Below, piece after piece: positions 1-12,226 of a stretch of DNA of 64,000 nucleotides. The translations under genes were made by a program, and so were the position numbers. The DNA lies in assembly GCA_030765045.1 (NCBI GenBank), contig CM060969.1, positions 51,022,216 to 51,086,215 of the forward strand, in the 5' to 3' direction. The stretch's first letter is position 1; each line of letters opens with the position of its first letter. Under the pieces are notes generated by a model. The model worked only from the letters and a program-made list of their open reading frames with translations, was not told where the DNA came from and did no database searches. This stretch comes from Tenodera sinensis. Lineage: Eukaryota; Arthropoda; Insecta; Mantodea; Mantidae.

Positions 1-408
1 GACTGCAAGGGCTATAGCCAGAAAATTCAAGATATACATTTCATTTGTCATAAAAATATCTCAAACATATGGCATTTTAATCAAAATCGTTAGAGCCATT
101 TTCAAGAAAATCAAAATTTTCGAAAAATCTTCCATGTAAAGGGTAGTTTAGCGTGGGGCTATTTTCTTCAAAATCTTCTTGTTGCATCCTTGAAAGACAT
201 TAAACTTAAATACCAAGTTTAGTTTTTAACCGACTTCTCGTTTTTGAGTTGTTATCCACAGACACACACAGGGACATTTTTCTAAAAATACTTTTGTTTT
301 TTTTTGGACTCAGGGGACCTCAAAGCATATATTTCCGGTGAAATCTCGACATCGAATTTTTGGGTGGAATATAATACTACCCCTACTTACCAGTAGAGAA
401 AGTAATAA
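1..408 (+). repeat. R1 dispersed repeat, 3' half, cut by window edge
   Basis: The sequence matches the 3' half of the R1 family described at 12677-13507. It runs from the block containing gctatagccagaaaattcaa to the terminal block agtagagaaagta near 392-404. The 5' part lies outside the window. The CA tract is short here (around 258-268). It is non-coding. Confidence 0.85.
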
Positions 409-502
409 TGAACGCTTTTCGTATGTATAAGAGTTGAACTTAGGGGTATAATCGTATGTCAATATCTTCGCCAAATAACCTAGCTGTCGACGGGGCCTTA
501 AA

Positions 503-640
503 ACTCACTCACTCACTCACTCACTCACTCACTCACTCACTCACTCACTCACTCACTCACTCACTCACTCACTCACTCACTCACTCACTCACTCACTCAC
601 TCACTCACTCACTCACTCACTCACTCTCACTCATTCACTC
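503..640 (+). repeat. (ACTC)n tetranucleotide microsatellite
   Basis: About 30 nearly perfect ACTC units, followed by a slightly degenerate edge. The unit starts directly after ggggccttaaaactcactc. That arrangement looks like the 3' end of a severely truncated non-LTR element whose tail repeat expanded; this origin is inference. The 73-residue reading frame over the array is an artefact of the repeat. Confidence 0.95.
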
Positions 641-2207
641 TCTTTTTGTATTTAAAGTGCATTTCTTTTTAATATAGTATACAAAAGGCGATATTACTAG
701 ACTATTCCATTTTGAAGTAGTTACTCTTGTGTCTCTCTCTCATATGGGAATTTGCGCACAAAATTAGGAGAAGTGTTTCCAAAACCGCTATTTTTTGTTC
801 ATTACAAAATTTAAGGGTCCCATAACAGCGGAACTTGGATGAGATCTAAATATCACAATTTTTGAATGAAGATTCATCTTCTGTAGATAGCCAGTTAAAA
901 CAATTAAAAGATATGGATATAAATTATTGAAAGACCTACATCTTCGGTATTTACTGTTGTGAAACGCAAACACAATTTGTTTCTCAATTTGACCGATAAT
1001 AGTTGTTTTATGATCTATTTTATGGATTTTACTGTCATTCTTAAACAGCATGTCGCTCTTTCGTAACGTAATTATGTTTTATGTGCTTAAACCTAGTGTG
1101 CTTCAGTTAACCTTGCTTATTATGAAATAATACCAATACAAAGTTATATTAAGCATCTGATATTTGGTTCGTTTTCTAAAAGATTTGCATTTTACGTAGA
1201 ACAGAAACAAAAGCCAATGACCGACTTTTTAAATAATGCTGCTCTGTTTTATGCAATCGCATAGTCCGAGTACCGTGCCCGCAAATTTATTCGCTTTTGT
1301 ATTTTACCTCGTAGTGTCAAAAAATGTTCACAAGTGAACACTGCCAAAAGCATACCCAGTTCTCGTTTGATTTCAAAGGCTTACCAAATGAGGCAGCCAG
1401 TATTTTCTGTTCATGTTGTATGTGTAAAATAAAGAAAAAACAGTACTTTGCATTTTGCCCGACTCCGTCGATTTTTGTTGCTTGTGATTACAGTATGCAT
1501 ATATTTTGTCTTTAATTAAACTGCACGCTTTCATTTCGCATATAAAATCTTCAGCTCTAAACGCTACCACCATCAGCTGTATGTTGATTTGACATACACC
1601 GTGAGTTTCCATAAGCTTACTAATGCAAAGCACATTTTTCTCGAACGATGCTTTATTTTTTGAAACTTATTACGATTATTATTTCATTACGTTCAACTTA
1701 AAGTGCTTTTTATGAACAGTATCTGATTTTTTTTCAACACTGCGTAGTTAATTAAGGTACAGGAAGTAAGTAATACATTCAGTCCAAAATTTCATATCGG
1801 GATTTGACATCTTATGATAGAATCACATATATTTCACTACTCATTACTTCATATACACTATGTTCCGGCTATAAATATAACAAAGGAAACATTTACAATT
1901 TCAAAACTATGCATTCAAATGTGTTATGGTTGCTACCATTTGAAAGAAGTTGGGAAGTTCTGATCCACTGGTATTGTTAAGCTTAGAATAGTCACGCATC
2001 GCGCGCATGCGCAGATCAATGCATTGGGAAATGCATGTCACATCTTTCATCAGTCAGCATGTGAACAATTTTCCAACAAGATGAGGCACCATTACGCTTT
2101 ACCAATGTAGTACAGATATTCTTGAACAGTTCCCTGGAAGATGGATCGGAAGAGGATCACCGTACATCACATGGCCTCCCAAATCACCATAGCTGACATC
2201 ACCTGAT
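641..2207. other. AT-rich DNA without recognised features
   Basis: No coding frame longer than about 90 codons, no recognisable repeat family and no splice-flanked open frame was found on either strand. A short GC-richer patch (cgcgcatgcgcag near 2000) stands alone. Confidence 0.5.
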
Positions 2208-2235
2208 CTTTTTTTTTTCTTCTTCTTCTTCTTTG
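2208..2235 (+). repeat. T-run plus (TTC)n
   Basis: About eleven T followed by five TTC units. Simple repeat only. Confidence 0.9.
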
Positions 2236-3465
2236 GGGAGTTGTTAAGGATCACGTCTACAGGACCCAGTACAGGATTTGGCAGGCTTGCGACAAAGAAT
2301 TAATGCAGCTGTCGGATGACATTATTACGTTAGATAGAAGGTTGTAGATGGAAGGTGCGTCACTAATGAAATTATCACTTATTTGCAGCAAGAGGCCATA
2401 AATCGATGCCGAAAACTGATACTATTACAAACTCAAAAAGGATAAAGTAATAAAGTAATATTGGTAAATCCGAGATAATGGAGTTGAATTTCAAAATGTG
2501 AATTGCCTAATCCCTGATTGTTTTAGGGTAGTGATGATGATAATGAGAAAATAAGGCAGCTGCAATTGTGGTTACGTTTAACATTTAGACCCTTTTTCTA
2601 AGCACGTTGAGGCTCAGGTTTCCTATACTCTCCTTACTCGTTTTTAAACTGAAATAATAGACTGCACCCATGATGCCGCTTTGCTAGCGTGTACAGTGAA
2701 ATTCTTAACGAAGTTATCAGATAAGGCCCTGCTAATAAATTCATTCCTCTGCTAACGCTAGGGTGCCTCTGATAACATCATTAGGAGCAATTCCGCTCTC
2801 TTGCGGTGGTATCCCTAATATACGAATGGCGATGGGAAGCCATAATGGACTTAAATGTGTGGTTTTGTTTCTGTGGATGCAATTCTTGTGGAAAAATAAA
2901 ATAAAACTAAAAAGCGCTCTTAGAACTGCAGAATGGAAAATACAGAGAAGTGATCGTTACACCCAAAATGTTACTTATTAGATGAGATTTGTTTTTAATA
3001 TACATTAGGCCAAACTAGCAACTTGCCTACTTTTATTCTAAACTAGCAGTACCGATACGTCTGCTCGTGTTGTTAATTTGAACACGGAGATTCTTTTCTG
3101 TCCCTTTCCGTCTAGAGCAGCGATGTCCAAAATTTGCAAAAAAGGGGAAGTTGGATTTAGCTCCTTCCACTTTATGAGGACTGTACACATTTTTTAACAC
3201 TCAATTGTGTTGCAGTGGCGGTTTAGTTATATGTACATTGCGTTTGATTTACGAAACCACTTTCAAATCTGATGCAATAAACAGCTGTTCCTTCGTGACT
3301 TCTTTGGGACTGCTTAAATTTAAAAAGTCTATCAATATGTGGCAAAAAAGGTCGAAGCTCATAGACCTAGAATATCCAAGTGATCGTCGCCTAACCTATT
3401 GGAATACAGACTTATAGTTTAGTTAAATTTGGAGAAACTCTATTTCCAAATATATACAGAGCTAT
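2236..3465. other. AT-rich DNA without recognised features
   Basis: Short frames at 2763-2981 and 3205-3417 have no recognisable motif and no splice context. Nothing else was seen. Confidence 0.45.
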
Positions 3466-3469
3466 ACTC

Positions 3470-3900
3470 ATTCTTATATACACTATTCCTTCCAATGCTT
3501 ATTTCTCTATCTACTACATTTTAATCGACATGAGCATTTGCGGAAATTATCTCACTGCTTATTTTCTTGTAGGTGTAACGGAAAAATGGGAATACAGTAA
3601 ACTTTAAGCGATAGCAAAATGTTTTAACAGCTAGTTGCTATGCGATGCCCTTGAAATTCCATTCTCCTTGCAAGGCCAAGAGAAAGAAAAAACGAATAAC
3701 ATATTCCTAAGTACTAAAGTATAAGTACTGGCAAATTCAAATAAATGATAGAGTATCTCAGAAGCGGTTTACTCCAAAGAAAAAAAGAAGTATTTAACAT
3801 AAACTGTGTGTTTTAATGAGTTCCACATTTTTTATTTCATAAGATTTTGTCTGTCTCTTACTGGTTACAACGCAAGGGTATTGCTCAAGTGCTACCTAAT
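3470..3900 (+). repeat. R1 repeat, diverged 5' half
   Basis: Diverged match to the R1 5' half. The diagnostic order is present: a block like cttattttcttgtaggtg, then gggaatacagtaaactttaagcgatag, then ctgtgtgttttaatgag. It stops near 3890 before the 3' half. Many substitutions suggest an old copy. Confidence 0.7.
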
Positions 3901-4691
3901 TTAAAAATTGTGAGGATAAGTCATCAAACCACAGACAACGGCGGGTATTTGAGGCAGTAAAATGTATGTTTAGAATTCCCTAGGAATAACCTACGACGCC
4001 TTCTTCTTTTGCAAAGAATTGTGTATAACTAAAAACAATAAGAGAAACAAAAACTTGGTATACAGAAAATGTATAACACTTTACATCACGTTGTATGTTT
4101 GAAATAGTTCTTTTCTGTAGCATCAGCCTTGCCTAACATACACATTATTACTGGTTTGAGTTTTGTGATACTTTGTCTTTTTTAAGCTGAAAAAAGAATG
4201 TCGTTTCAAGATCAGCATATACAGATCAACTTTCAAACAGCTGACTATCGATTCAGTTTCCTCTATCCCTCTAATACCTCTAATGTAATATGTAATGAAA
4301 CTATTACTGCAAAACTTTATGTGATTAATATCAAGTAGATATAAAAATAGGATTTCCTAATTATATGCTGTAGAAGCTATTCAATGAAACGACAATGAGT
4401 ATAAAAAGTCGCGTAAGGATAAAACCGGAATTTTTTAACTCGACGAATACTCTGTTATCATAAGTAACGCCACGAGTGATTGCTAATTTATCTAGAGAAT
4501 TTGACTGTCACGAGTTGCTTTGTTATGATTATTTCATGGATTAAAGGGTGACACAGCACATCAAATGTTATTTAAATGCTGTATTGTAATTACTAACCCC
4601 TTTAAAGCAACGTGTATCAGGCATACATACATCAGCATCCATGACCTGCAAGATTGCTATATTGATGCTCCAATTATTTAAGATGTTGGTA
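3901..4691. other. AT-rich DNA without recognised features
   Basis: Nothing recognisable on either strand. Confidence 0.45.
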
Positions 4692-5028
4692 ATTTCAGAA
4701 CATACAAAAACACCCTAAACATATAAAACCGATGAGCGTAGCAGCAACATTCAAATGAAAAGAAAAACGAGCAACAAAACCATAGATCTTCTCGGGCAGA
4801 AGCACATGAATGGAGCGATGGATGTAGAACACGGGAAGCTGACACACAGATACACAAATCACAACACACTACACTACATAATGTCAACAAAAACAAAAAT
4901 AACACAAATACGCACTTAAGCCGAGGGAAATCCCAACACGTAAACGAAACAAATACCACACTAGGCTGAAGAGGGGTTTCCCTTAACAGCCTGGGCATGT
5001 TGTAAGCATGCCAAATAAACATTTTTGG

Positions 5029-5063
<35 letters not shown>

Positions 5064-5064
5064 A
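4692..5064 (+). mobile_element. Jockey-like non-LTR retrotransposon, 3' end only
   Basis: About 370 bp match the 3' untranslated region of the element at 32729-33650 and the copy at 25578-26012. Shared blocks include gagggaaatcccaacacg, ccacactaggctgaagaggg and ccaaataaacattttt. It ends in a (GATT)n tail at about 5034-5064. This is a typical 5'-truncated insertion produced by target-primed reverse transcription. The minus-strand open frame over it is a shadow. Confidence 0.8.
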
Positions 5065-6035
5065 GAAGCTAGACTATCTAAACTGTTTAGTTATACACAA
5101 AACTGATTCCAAACATATTTCTGTTGTATTCGGTGTTAGAATCATTTAATTTATTTGTTGAAATTTGAAGTTGTTATGTACTCGTACATGATTGATTTCA
5201 ACCAAGTCGCGTAAGAGTGGAATGGTCGCCATAATATCATTTTGGACATTTGCTAAACTGATGACCCCGATTACAGGCATTATTATTAATGCGGCATGAG
5301 AAAGCAACATAATTGTGTTTCTCATGCATTCTACAGAATAAATGTGTGGAATGATATCTCTTGTTATATAAAATGACATTTATGAATGCGGTAGCTGCTC
5401 TGATATGATGCATGCCCCTGGCATTTGTTAGTCCTTTGATATCTCGCTGTCATTTGCAAGCTCACTGATTTAACACGATATTCTGTCAGGGTAGCACAGT
5501 TGTCGTTGGAAATCGATAGTAATTGAGCCGTTCATTACGCCTTGCTGAAGCATAATGTTTTCAATTGGTATCGTGGTACCTTTCAATTTTCCTTTTTGGT
5601 GCCATATTGCAAAATTAAAGTTGGCAAGTCCTTCGTGGATTTCTAAATTGGTTCAGTTATCTGCCAGCCCAGTTAGCCGCCACTCGACACAGAGTGTGGA
5701 ATTCTGCAGCAGATTTTAAATATGTCATTCTTTCATTTGTAATGTTTCAACTGTGTAGAAAATAAAACGAACCTAACCTAACATAATATCGAGGGGATAA
5801 ATGGGTCATATTTTCCAGGAACCTATATAATGTGTTGTGAGAGCTTTAGTATAAAAATGTATTATAGGTGAGCTTAGCTCCTCCCATATAGTACAGGAAC
5901 TAGAAATTACAGCTTTCCTTCGCTGTGCAATTACACAGTAAAATAGAAACTGCAAGGGAAAATTGCAGTAAACACTTGAGAGTGACATTGTAGAAATATT
6001 TATAATAATCCCTAGGTCATCTTCTCAATTCATTA
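5065..6035. other. Mostly unannotated; contains a short repeated block
   Basis: The stretch 5156-5225 resembles 9934-9995 (shared tgaaatttgaagt and acatgattg), so it is probably part of another low-copy repeat whose limits I cannot set. A short aacctaacctaac motif lies at about 5770. No gene was seen. Confidence 0.4.
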
Positions 6036-6039
6036 GGTA

Positions 6040-6325
6040 CCCCTATCGCCCGGCCGCTGCATCCTCCAGCCGCAGCCAGGACCCCAAGGTGTGTAGAATG
6101 TGGGTGGCGGGCATAAGCGCGACGACTGTAAGGCGACTACTTGACTTTGTAGGGACGCTACCTTTCCACCAGGAAAGTTACTCAATTGGCATCACGAGGC
6201 TGAGTGCACCCTGGACCAGAGCTCTCAGCGGGAAAAATCTCCAGGCCAGTTACTGGGATCAAACCTGGGCTTCCCGTGCCAGAGATAGGGTGCCACCACT
6301 GGTGATGGGGGTATGGCAGTAATCC
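6040..6325 (-). mobile_element. SINE family 1, minus strand, diverged
   Basis: On the minus strand this aligns along its length with the family-1 SINE at 7179-7495. Shared blocks are tatcgcccggccgctgc, ggttgagtgcaccc-like and gggaaaaat, plus a B-box relative (complement of gggatcaaacctggg). It is diverged in the middle. No clear target-site duplication was found. Confidence 0.7.
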
Positions 6326-6534
6326 TAAAAACACAATTTAATTGAAAGTTTCAGTACCTTTTTCATTTTAAATCCCGTCCCATTCAACTGTTTCCTGCGA
6401 TGTCGTGGGGGATTTATGTAATTTCAAGATCAGCTTACGACGATTCGCTTTTAAATATTTAACCTCGCTTCGGTATTTCGTATCCCTCTTGCATCTAAAA
6501 TAAACTTTAGCCTGAAACTCTCTCTGCAAACGTT

Positions 6535-6632
6535 GATCTTGATTAATGCGAAAAAATGCTAAGCGCAGATTATAGAACACATATAAAAATAAAGGAAGCG
6601 TTAGAGAAAGTAATGTGAATGTAACACATTTT
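6535..6632 (-). repeat. R1-related 5'-terminal fragment
   Basis: The block ending gttagagaaagtaatgtgaatgtaacaca is the complement of the R1 5' end. The same terminal module is tandemly repeated at 56740-57160. Confidence 0.55.
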
Positions 6633-6659
6633 TATTATATATGCTTTACGCAGCATTAG

Positions 6660-7610
6660 GATGCAGAAGCAGTATTGAAATCTTAAAAAAAAAAAAAAAA
6701 AACAGTTTATTTAAGCTGACTTTGAAATTCTGCTCTCTGCATGTCTACAGGGGGGGGGGGGGCAACGGTGAGCAAGTGAGTATTTGAAAAACGTATAAAA
6801 CAATTGAAAATTCAAGCATCTAATAAAGAATAAGAAAAGAATATAATATAGAAAGTGGTTAATGGCACAAAACAAATTATCCGATGTAAACTGTGTGCTT
6901 TAGCGATATAGTTTCAGGGCACCCAACTACATGGCCATTAGCGTATGCTTTACAATATTCACATTTTCATGTAGTCTGTCTGCTACGTTTTACTGGTTAT
7001 GCGGAATTATACAGGTTTAACTCCGAATCAAGATGACTTCACAGGCAATTTCCATGAAATTCAATATATACGTTTGATATGCCACGAATCAACCTGAAGA
7101 ACTATACATTTAAGTCAAAATCTTTGGAGCCGTTTCATATAGCATTAAAATTAACGAAACTTGTCATGTAAGGGATAGTCTAGCGCAGTGGTAGTGCACC
7201 TGCCTCCGGCGCGGAGGACCCGGATTCGATCCCTGGTACTAGCGTAGGGATTTTTCCCCGGTGGGAGGTCCAGCTCGGGGTGCACTCAACCTCGTTAGGT
7301 CCCGATGGGGCCAATTGAGGAGCTACTTAATAAACAGGTAGCGAAGGCCGCATAACCGGGCAGGAAGGCTCGGGGAGCAGACCACGTCCCACCCTGCAGT
7401 TCTGCACTCCAATTATGACGCCTGTAATTAGTAGAGGAGGGGGCGCAGCGGCCGGGCGATAAACCTTGGGCCGCGAAGGGCTTTTGCGCTAGCGGTTGTC
7501 ATGTAAGGGTTAGCTTGGGGTGGCGGATTACTTGAAAATTGTCGCATTCTATGAAGACGCGCAACTTAAACACCAAGCTTTATATTATGAGACCGAAAAT
7601 GGACAGAATT
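6660..7610 (+). repeat. R1 repeat, old copy split by a SINE
   Basis: Diverged R1 in plus orientation. The order of blocks (aaattctgctctctgcatg, aaactgtgtgctttagcgata, tactggttatgcggaatta, tgtaagggatagtcta) follows R1. A family-1 SINE interrupts it at 7179-7495, after which R1 resumes with gttagcttggggtggcgg. An A run (about 6686-6703) and a G run (about 6751-6762) lie inside. Confidence 0.7.
7179..7495 (+). mobile_element. SINE family 1 (tRNA-derived), complete with TSD
   Basis: The head is tRNA-like. An RNA polymerase III A-box-like tagcgcagtggtag lies near 7181 and a B-box-like ggattcgatcc at 7222. A GC-rich body follows. It is flanked by 18-bp direct repeats (7161-7178 and 7496-7513, one mismatch). 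It sits inside an R1 copy, so it inserted after that R1. Relatives are at 6040-6325 and 58482-58700. It would depend on a LINE for movement. Confidence 0.9.
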
Positions 7611-7614
7611 CTTT

Positions 7615-9000
7615 GTTGAAATACATTGCTTTCTCTAACTGCCACAGGTAATCACCGCAGAAATTATGCACATGAGAACAAATGAGCACTGTGTCTGAGT
7701 GATTTAATCATAACTTTAGGTTGCGAAATGAATTTGGATTTGTTAAAACCTAAGATGCACAGAACATCAGTTTTCAACCTTCCGATGTTACGTATATAAT
7801 CTATAAACATAAATTTAATTTAACTTGTTAATGGTACAAACATTTTTAGATTGTATATATGTGATAAAATGTGTTTAGGTTAAGCCTGTATAACTCGGAA
7901 CGATAAAAATATGTCTAACGAGGAAGGAAGAGAATTACGCGAATCCCTTTCTTTTTATTTAAGAAGTGCGTTTCTCGAGTTGGTAGCAGGGTTAGTAGCA
8001 GTCACAGTTAGAGAGGAAAGAGAGAAGTTTCACTATCTACAAAAAAATCTGTCTCTTTCTCTCTGTGCATTTCCTTCTACCAGAGCAACTAACTTTGGGA
8101 AAAGTAATTTCCATAAAAAGAAGGTGGTTATGTTTTTTCTTCCTTTTGCGGCGTTCATGGAAACTTTCCAATATACTCACCTTTTTATCTCGAGATTCTA
8201 GCCGTTAACACAAACGGAAACACTTCTGTATATGTCGCAGTTGGACCTCAAAGTAGTTATATTATGCTTACAAATATATAAGCCTATGGTTTTCACAAAT
8301 TGTGATTATTGAATATTCATTATTTTCACCTTTATTTGAATATACGAAGAGACTGCAAATATTGTTAATATACCTAATACTTTCTATGTATCCATGTGGT
8401 TTCGTCATTTTATTATATTACTGACATTTTAAAGCAATAGTTGATTAATTTATTATGAAAGTATTTTTACAGATTTAAATAAATACATAAATAATAAAAT
8501 GTAATACTCATACATCTTAAATCAATAATAGATATCCGGAAAACGTTTTTAACATTTGAGATTTTGTACCGAAATGCACACCCAGTCATTCCAGTTTAGC
8601 CAAGAGTGTTTTAAAGAAGATGTCTCATTGATTGATCCATCTACCTTCCTTCTCTTCATAATAACAGTGCATAACGATTTTGCATTTACTTTACCTACTA
8701 CTTACTTATAGTAGAGCTCGCGCAACTAAAGTTGATGTGCAGAAGTGTATTTTCGTAAACGTACCGTACCGTACCGTTACGCCTGTTGCAGGGCTATTAT
8801 GGGCTCCACTATTTAACAATGTCTAGAGGAGTGCACATCGCAGTGACGAACGTACAGAAAGTAGGGGGACCGGCCAGTACATTGCGGAGAGTGGAAATGA
8901 CATGCGACCTTCAATCGAGCGATATAACCTGACTTTATCCTAATAGTATCGAAGTTTCGTGCAGCTCTCGTTGGCAATCTTTGATTACGTCTCATCTAAA
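7615..9000. other. AT-rich DNA without recognised features
   Basis: Contains a short (GTACC)n run at about 8758-8775 and otherwise unique-looking sequence. The frame at 7911-8201 shows no family resemblance. No gene call is supported. Confidence 0.45.
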
Positions 9001-9002
9001 TA

Positions 9003-9268
9003 CTTGCGTTCCACCCAAAATTCGACATCGAAATCGTAAACACGTGTTTTAAGCTCTCTGAACACAAATGCATTTAGAGAAAGGTGTGTGTGTGAGTGTG
9101 GGTGGGTGTGGGTGCGTATGGATGCGTGCGTGCGTGTGTTTTCTATACCTACCCTAAACTACCTTTTTAACTGAAAAAAATTCCTTGTTTCTTATTTTCT
9201 CGAAAACGTCTCCAATGATTTTGACATGAATGCCATATGTTTAAGAAATTTGAGTGACACTCTGGGAA
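9003..9268 (-). repeat. R1 repeat, 3' part, minus strand
   Basis: The complement of the R1 3' end starts at the block gttccacccaaaattcgaca and passes the GT-rich tract (about 9084-9140). It continues through taccctaaactacc to gccatatgtttaagaa, where similarity stops. Confidence 0.8.
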
Positions 9269-9269
9269 T

Positions 9270-10035
9270 ATGATGTAGGTACCCAATTATGTGATTTATA
9301 AAATGTAAGAGGTGATTTTTGTGGCAATTTGCTTATTATTAGTATGAATTGAAAAATAAGTCATACTTCTTTAAACTGCTAAGTATGCAGAGCAGTAAAA
9401 GAGAAGATAAATTCAAAACCATTGTATAGCACTGGATTTACTATCACTAACGCCTACTATTCTTCCTGTTCCTGCAACAAAATGTGTAACAATACTGTTT
9501 CTACAAATTTTCAAGTCAACATCAAACGAATAGAATAATGAGCAATATTTTGTGGGATATTTGGTACAGAAAATCATGTTATTGTAACACATTAGACCTT
9601 TGATTGCAATATAGGGATCTTTTAGGAATATCTATCTGAGTTAACATGAAACAGGTAGGTCATTTATGCTGGGTTGCAAGAAATCTGCCATAGAAATAGT
9701 TATTCCGTTCATTAATTAATGGATCAATAAGATGTTGAGGTCTGTAAACTATAGCCGTTGCATTTGAATAGCGGCTCTATTGCATCAAATTACGTTGCGC
9801 ATTTGTTAGCATAATGTAGCTAGATTCTCTAACCTGATCGTAATATAAGAAAATCAGAAGGAGTGATAATAAAATTCAGAAGAAGTGATAATGAAAATGT
9901 GATAATTTTTTCGCGAAGAAAGGCTGTCATTGGTTGAAATTTGAAGTTTTTATGCACATGATTGGTTGATTTCAAACAACTCACGTATGAGTGAAATAGT
10001 CTAAAAAAGACCAAGCAAAATGATTAGAATTAATT
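9270..10035. other. AT-rich DNA without recognised features
   Basis: Only the short block near 9934-9995 shared with 5156-5225 was noticed. Confidence 0.4.
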
Positions 10036-10037
10036 TA

Positions 10038-10105
10038 AATACAGCGAAAGCCCGAAATAGCGCGGTCCGAAATACCGCGGATTCTGTTTTAACGCAGGGG
10101 AAAGT
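10038..10105 (+). mobile_element. Possible pogo/Tigger-like transposon end
   Basis: The string acagcgaaagcccgaaatag and the following cgcggt/accgcgg motifs resemble the block at 11366-11450. They also resemble the general style of pogo/Tigger terminal sequences with runs of taacgcgg. Both blocks have the same orientation. Assignment is by pattern memory only. Confidence 0.35.
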
Positions 10106-10289
10106 ATGTCCCCCGAAAATATATCGTACTGTTTATTTGTTTATTTATTTTATAAAGTTGAAATTAAACTTTTCATCTAAGAGCAGTAGCTTTCGTTACC
10201 CCTTGCATGAACCTTGGCGACTGTGGCTGCTGCATTCCTAGCTTTGACCTTGGCCACTGCATTGTTAAGAATTTCCCAAAGTAACGAAG

Positions 10290-10400
10290 TAAAATAATTT
10301 TTTTTTATTCAGCAAGTGTCAAACCGTGAAATTTGGGTATCAACTTTTTTGGTTAAATACAATACTTCCCTTACTACACGTAGTACAGGAGTAATAAATG
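10290..10400 (+). repeat. R1 repeat, 3' end only
   Basis: Follows the R1 3' terminus: a T run, tattcag, gtgaaattt, then tacaatacttccc, a ctacacgtagtac hairpin and ggagtaataaatg. The SINE at 10413 inserted just beyond this end. Confidence 0.65.
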
Positions 10401-10412
10401 ATTAAGTGTGGG

Positions 10413-10642
10413 AAAAAAATTATTTTGTTGTTTAACGACGCTGTCAATTACCAGGATCACATCAGCATCGTCGGTGTGCCGAAATTTTGTCCCGCAGGAG
10501 TTCTTTTACATGCCAGTAAATCTACTGACATGGAGCTGTCGTTTTTAAGCACACTTAAAAACCATCGGCCTGGGCCGGGTTTGAACCCGCGACCTTGGGA
10601 TCAGTAAACCAGCGTCTAACCAACTGAGCCACCCAGACCGAC
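10413..10642 (-). mobile_element. SINE family 2 (tRNA-derived), complete with TSD
   Basis: On the minus strand the head reads cggtctgggtggctcagttgg, with an A-box in ggctcagttggttag and a B-box in gggttcaaacccgg. The body and the 3' end gtcgttaaacaacaaaata follow. It is flanked by perfect 13-bp direct repeats gattaagtgtggg (10400-10412 and 10643-10655). Other copies lie at 24039, 47405 and 61224. The 69-residue frame across it is a shadow. Confidence 0.92.
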
Positions 10643-10655
10643 GATTAAGTGTGGG

Positions 10656-11365
10656 TATAAGTAACTATTAAACACATCATTTCGAGGCATTTTATTAATC
10701 AAAAGTAATATAATTGTAATATAGTGAGCGAACCAGCTGAAGCTTTGTGAGCAATCATTGAAAGTTTGCATTAACTGCGTAAGCATAGCCCCGCATTTAT
10801 GAAGTATACTCTCCTTAATCGCGTAAACATTAGCTAAACACAATTTTAACTAACACTTATGTAAATATGTGTGTTATATGACAACTTTTCTCTTAGAGCT
10901 TAAACAGATATTAAAATTAAAAATAAATACGAACAATTTGCTTTTAATTAAAATTTAATAAGCGTATACGTAGCTCTGCATTAACGACAAAATCCAGTTG
11001 CCACATGAGTTTTAAATGGAGATTTTCTCAAAGTGGTTCTATAACTGCAGAAAACGTGTGTGGCAATGGCAATAACACCTCTTACAGTTTGCCATCATTA
11101 TTCAAATCATATAGAGGAAAGTTGACATTAGAATTAACGCATTATTTATTTAGCAGACTGAGAAAAGACAATGTATGCCTTATAAAGCTGAAACTGCTTT
11201 GTTAGTAAATATTTGCAAGTAAATTTTTGTATTACAGTGAGATAGATTAATACAGGTGCTAATTAATTTCACCAAACACACAGGAATTATCTCTTGGAAT
11301 TTCCGTAAATATGGTATACGAAGTGTCGTTCACTAAAACGTTCCGGAAATATTAGTTATGTATAC
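10656..11365. other. AT-rich DNA without recognised features
   Basis: The frame at 11005-11205 has no recognisable motif. No repeat family was seen. Confidence 0.4.
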
Positions 11366-11450
11366 AGTAGAATCCCGAAATAACGCTGTTGTTGGGGACC
11401 AACTTTAGCCCCGCGTTATAACGATTCCGCGATGTATCGAAATATGAGCT
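11366..11450 (+). mobile_element. Possible pogo/Tigger-like transposon end
   Basis: cagtagaatcccgaaataac followed by a block with ccgcgttataacg resembles 10038-10105 and pogo-like terminal repeats. The pogo-type transposase fragment at 61580-61882 shows that such elements occur in this genome. A paired opposite end was not found. Confidence 0.35.
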
Positions 11451-11582
11451 TAGAAGTGACAACAATCGATCTCATGGAGGTGGTAGGAAACATTAGTGCA
11501 ATAGTACATTACAGTACATTGTAAAGAATGTAATATACGGTCTAGTGCACCACTTTTAAATGCAATTACACGTCAGTTATGC

Positions 11583-12040
11583 CAGGAGTAACCGAGCGGG
11601 ATGGCTCAGGTGGTAACGTCTGTGGCCCGCATTCGGGAGGTTGCGGGTTCGATCCCCGTGGCCGCGCACTTTCCCCATGTCACTTAGGCGAATGCTGGTG
11701 TGCATTATTTCATACCACGGTTTCCTTTCCATCATTTCCTTTCATTCCACTAGTGCAGTTTCAGGTATGTAGTGTGGGTAGTGTCGGGCATATGGCGTGG
11801 ATGATTGCGCATGGTAACTGCTGTTCTCGGCGCTGGGTGGTGTCTGGTGGCCCTTGTCCTCCGTCGAGGTGGGGATGGGACGCTTCGTGCGATGCCGACC
11901 CGGACCCGCGGTGTGATGCTGACTACTTGGCGGGGCCTAGCGCCGGGATGAAGACATCTCAGCACTGGTTAGGGACTTCCACGCGTCTCTGGTGGGCCTG
12001 TCTAGCTGCAAGTCTGATAGCATTCCTTCGATCTTGATTT
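11583..12040 (+). mobile_element. SINE family 4 (tRNA-derived), GC-rich
   Basis: A tRNA-like head with an A-box in tggctcaggtggtaacg (about 11603) and a B-box in gggttcgatcccc (about 11645) leads a long GC-rich body to about 12040. The base composition contrasts sharply with the AT-rich surroundings. The 152-residue frame across it is most likely a by-product of the GC-rich repeat. No target-site duplication was located, so the ends are approximate. Confidence 0.7.
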
Positions 12041-12104
12041 ATACAGTACATACAGTTACATGTACCCATTTTACATAACCTAATTTTGTATTATCTTAGA
12101 GTTG

Positions 12105-12226
12105 CTGTATTCCCATATTACCCTTGCACCAACCAGAAAATTAGCAACAAGGTTTCTGCAAACGTTTATCTCGATTAACATGAAGTACATACAGGAATAA
12201 ATATCCGTATGAGTAGTTTGTACGAG
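12105..12226 (-). repeat. R1 repeat, 5' end, minus strand
   Basis: The complement of the R1 5' end: attcccatattacccttgca, accagaaaattagcaac, then cgattaacatgaag. It stops where the GA/TG-rich tract begins. Confidence 0.75.

Noticed and set aside
5766..5790. aacctaacctaac, and ggttaggtta near 16541, as telomeric repeats
   Set aside because: Only two to three units; common as dispersed motifs in insect DNA.
11579..12037. 152-codon plus-strand frame in GC-rich DNA
   Set aside because: It covers a tRNA-headed SINE including its A and B boxes; frame openness follows from high GC.
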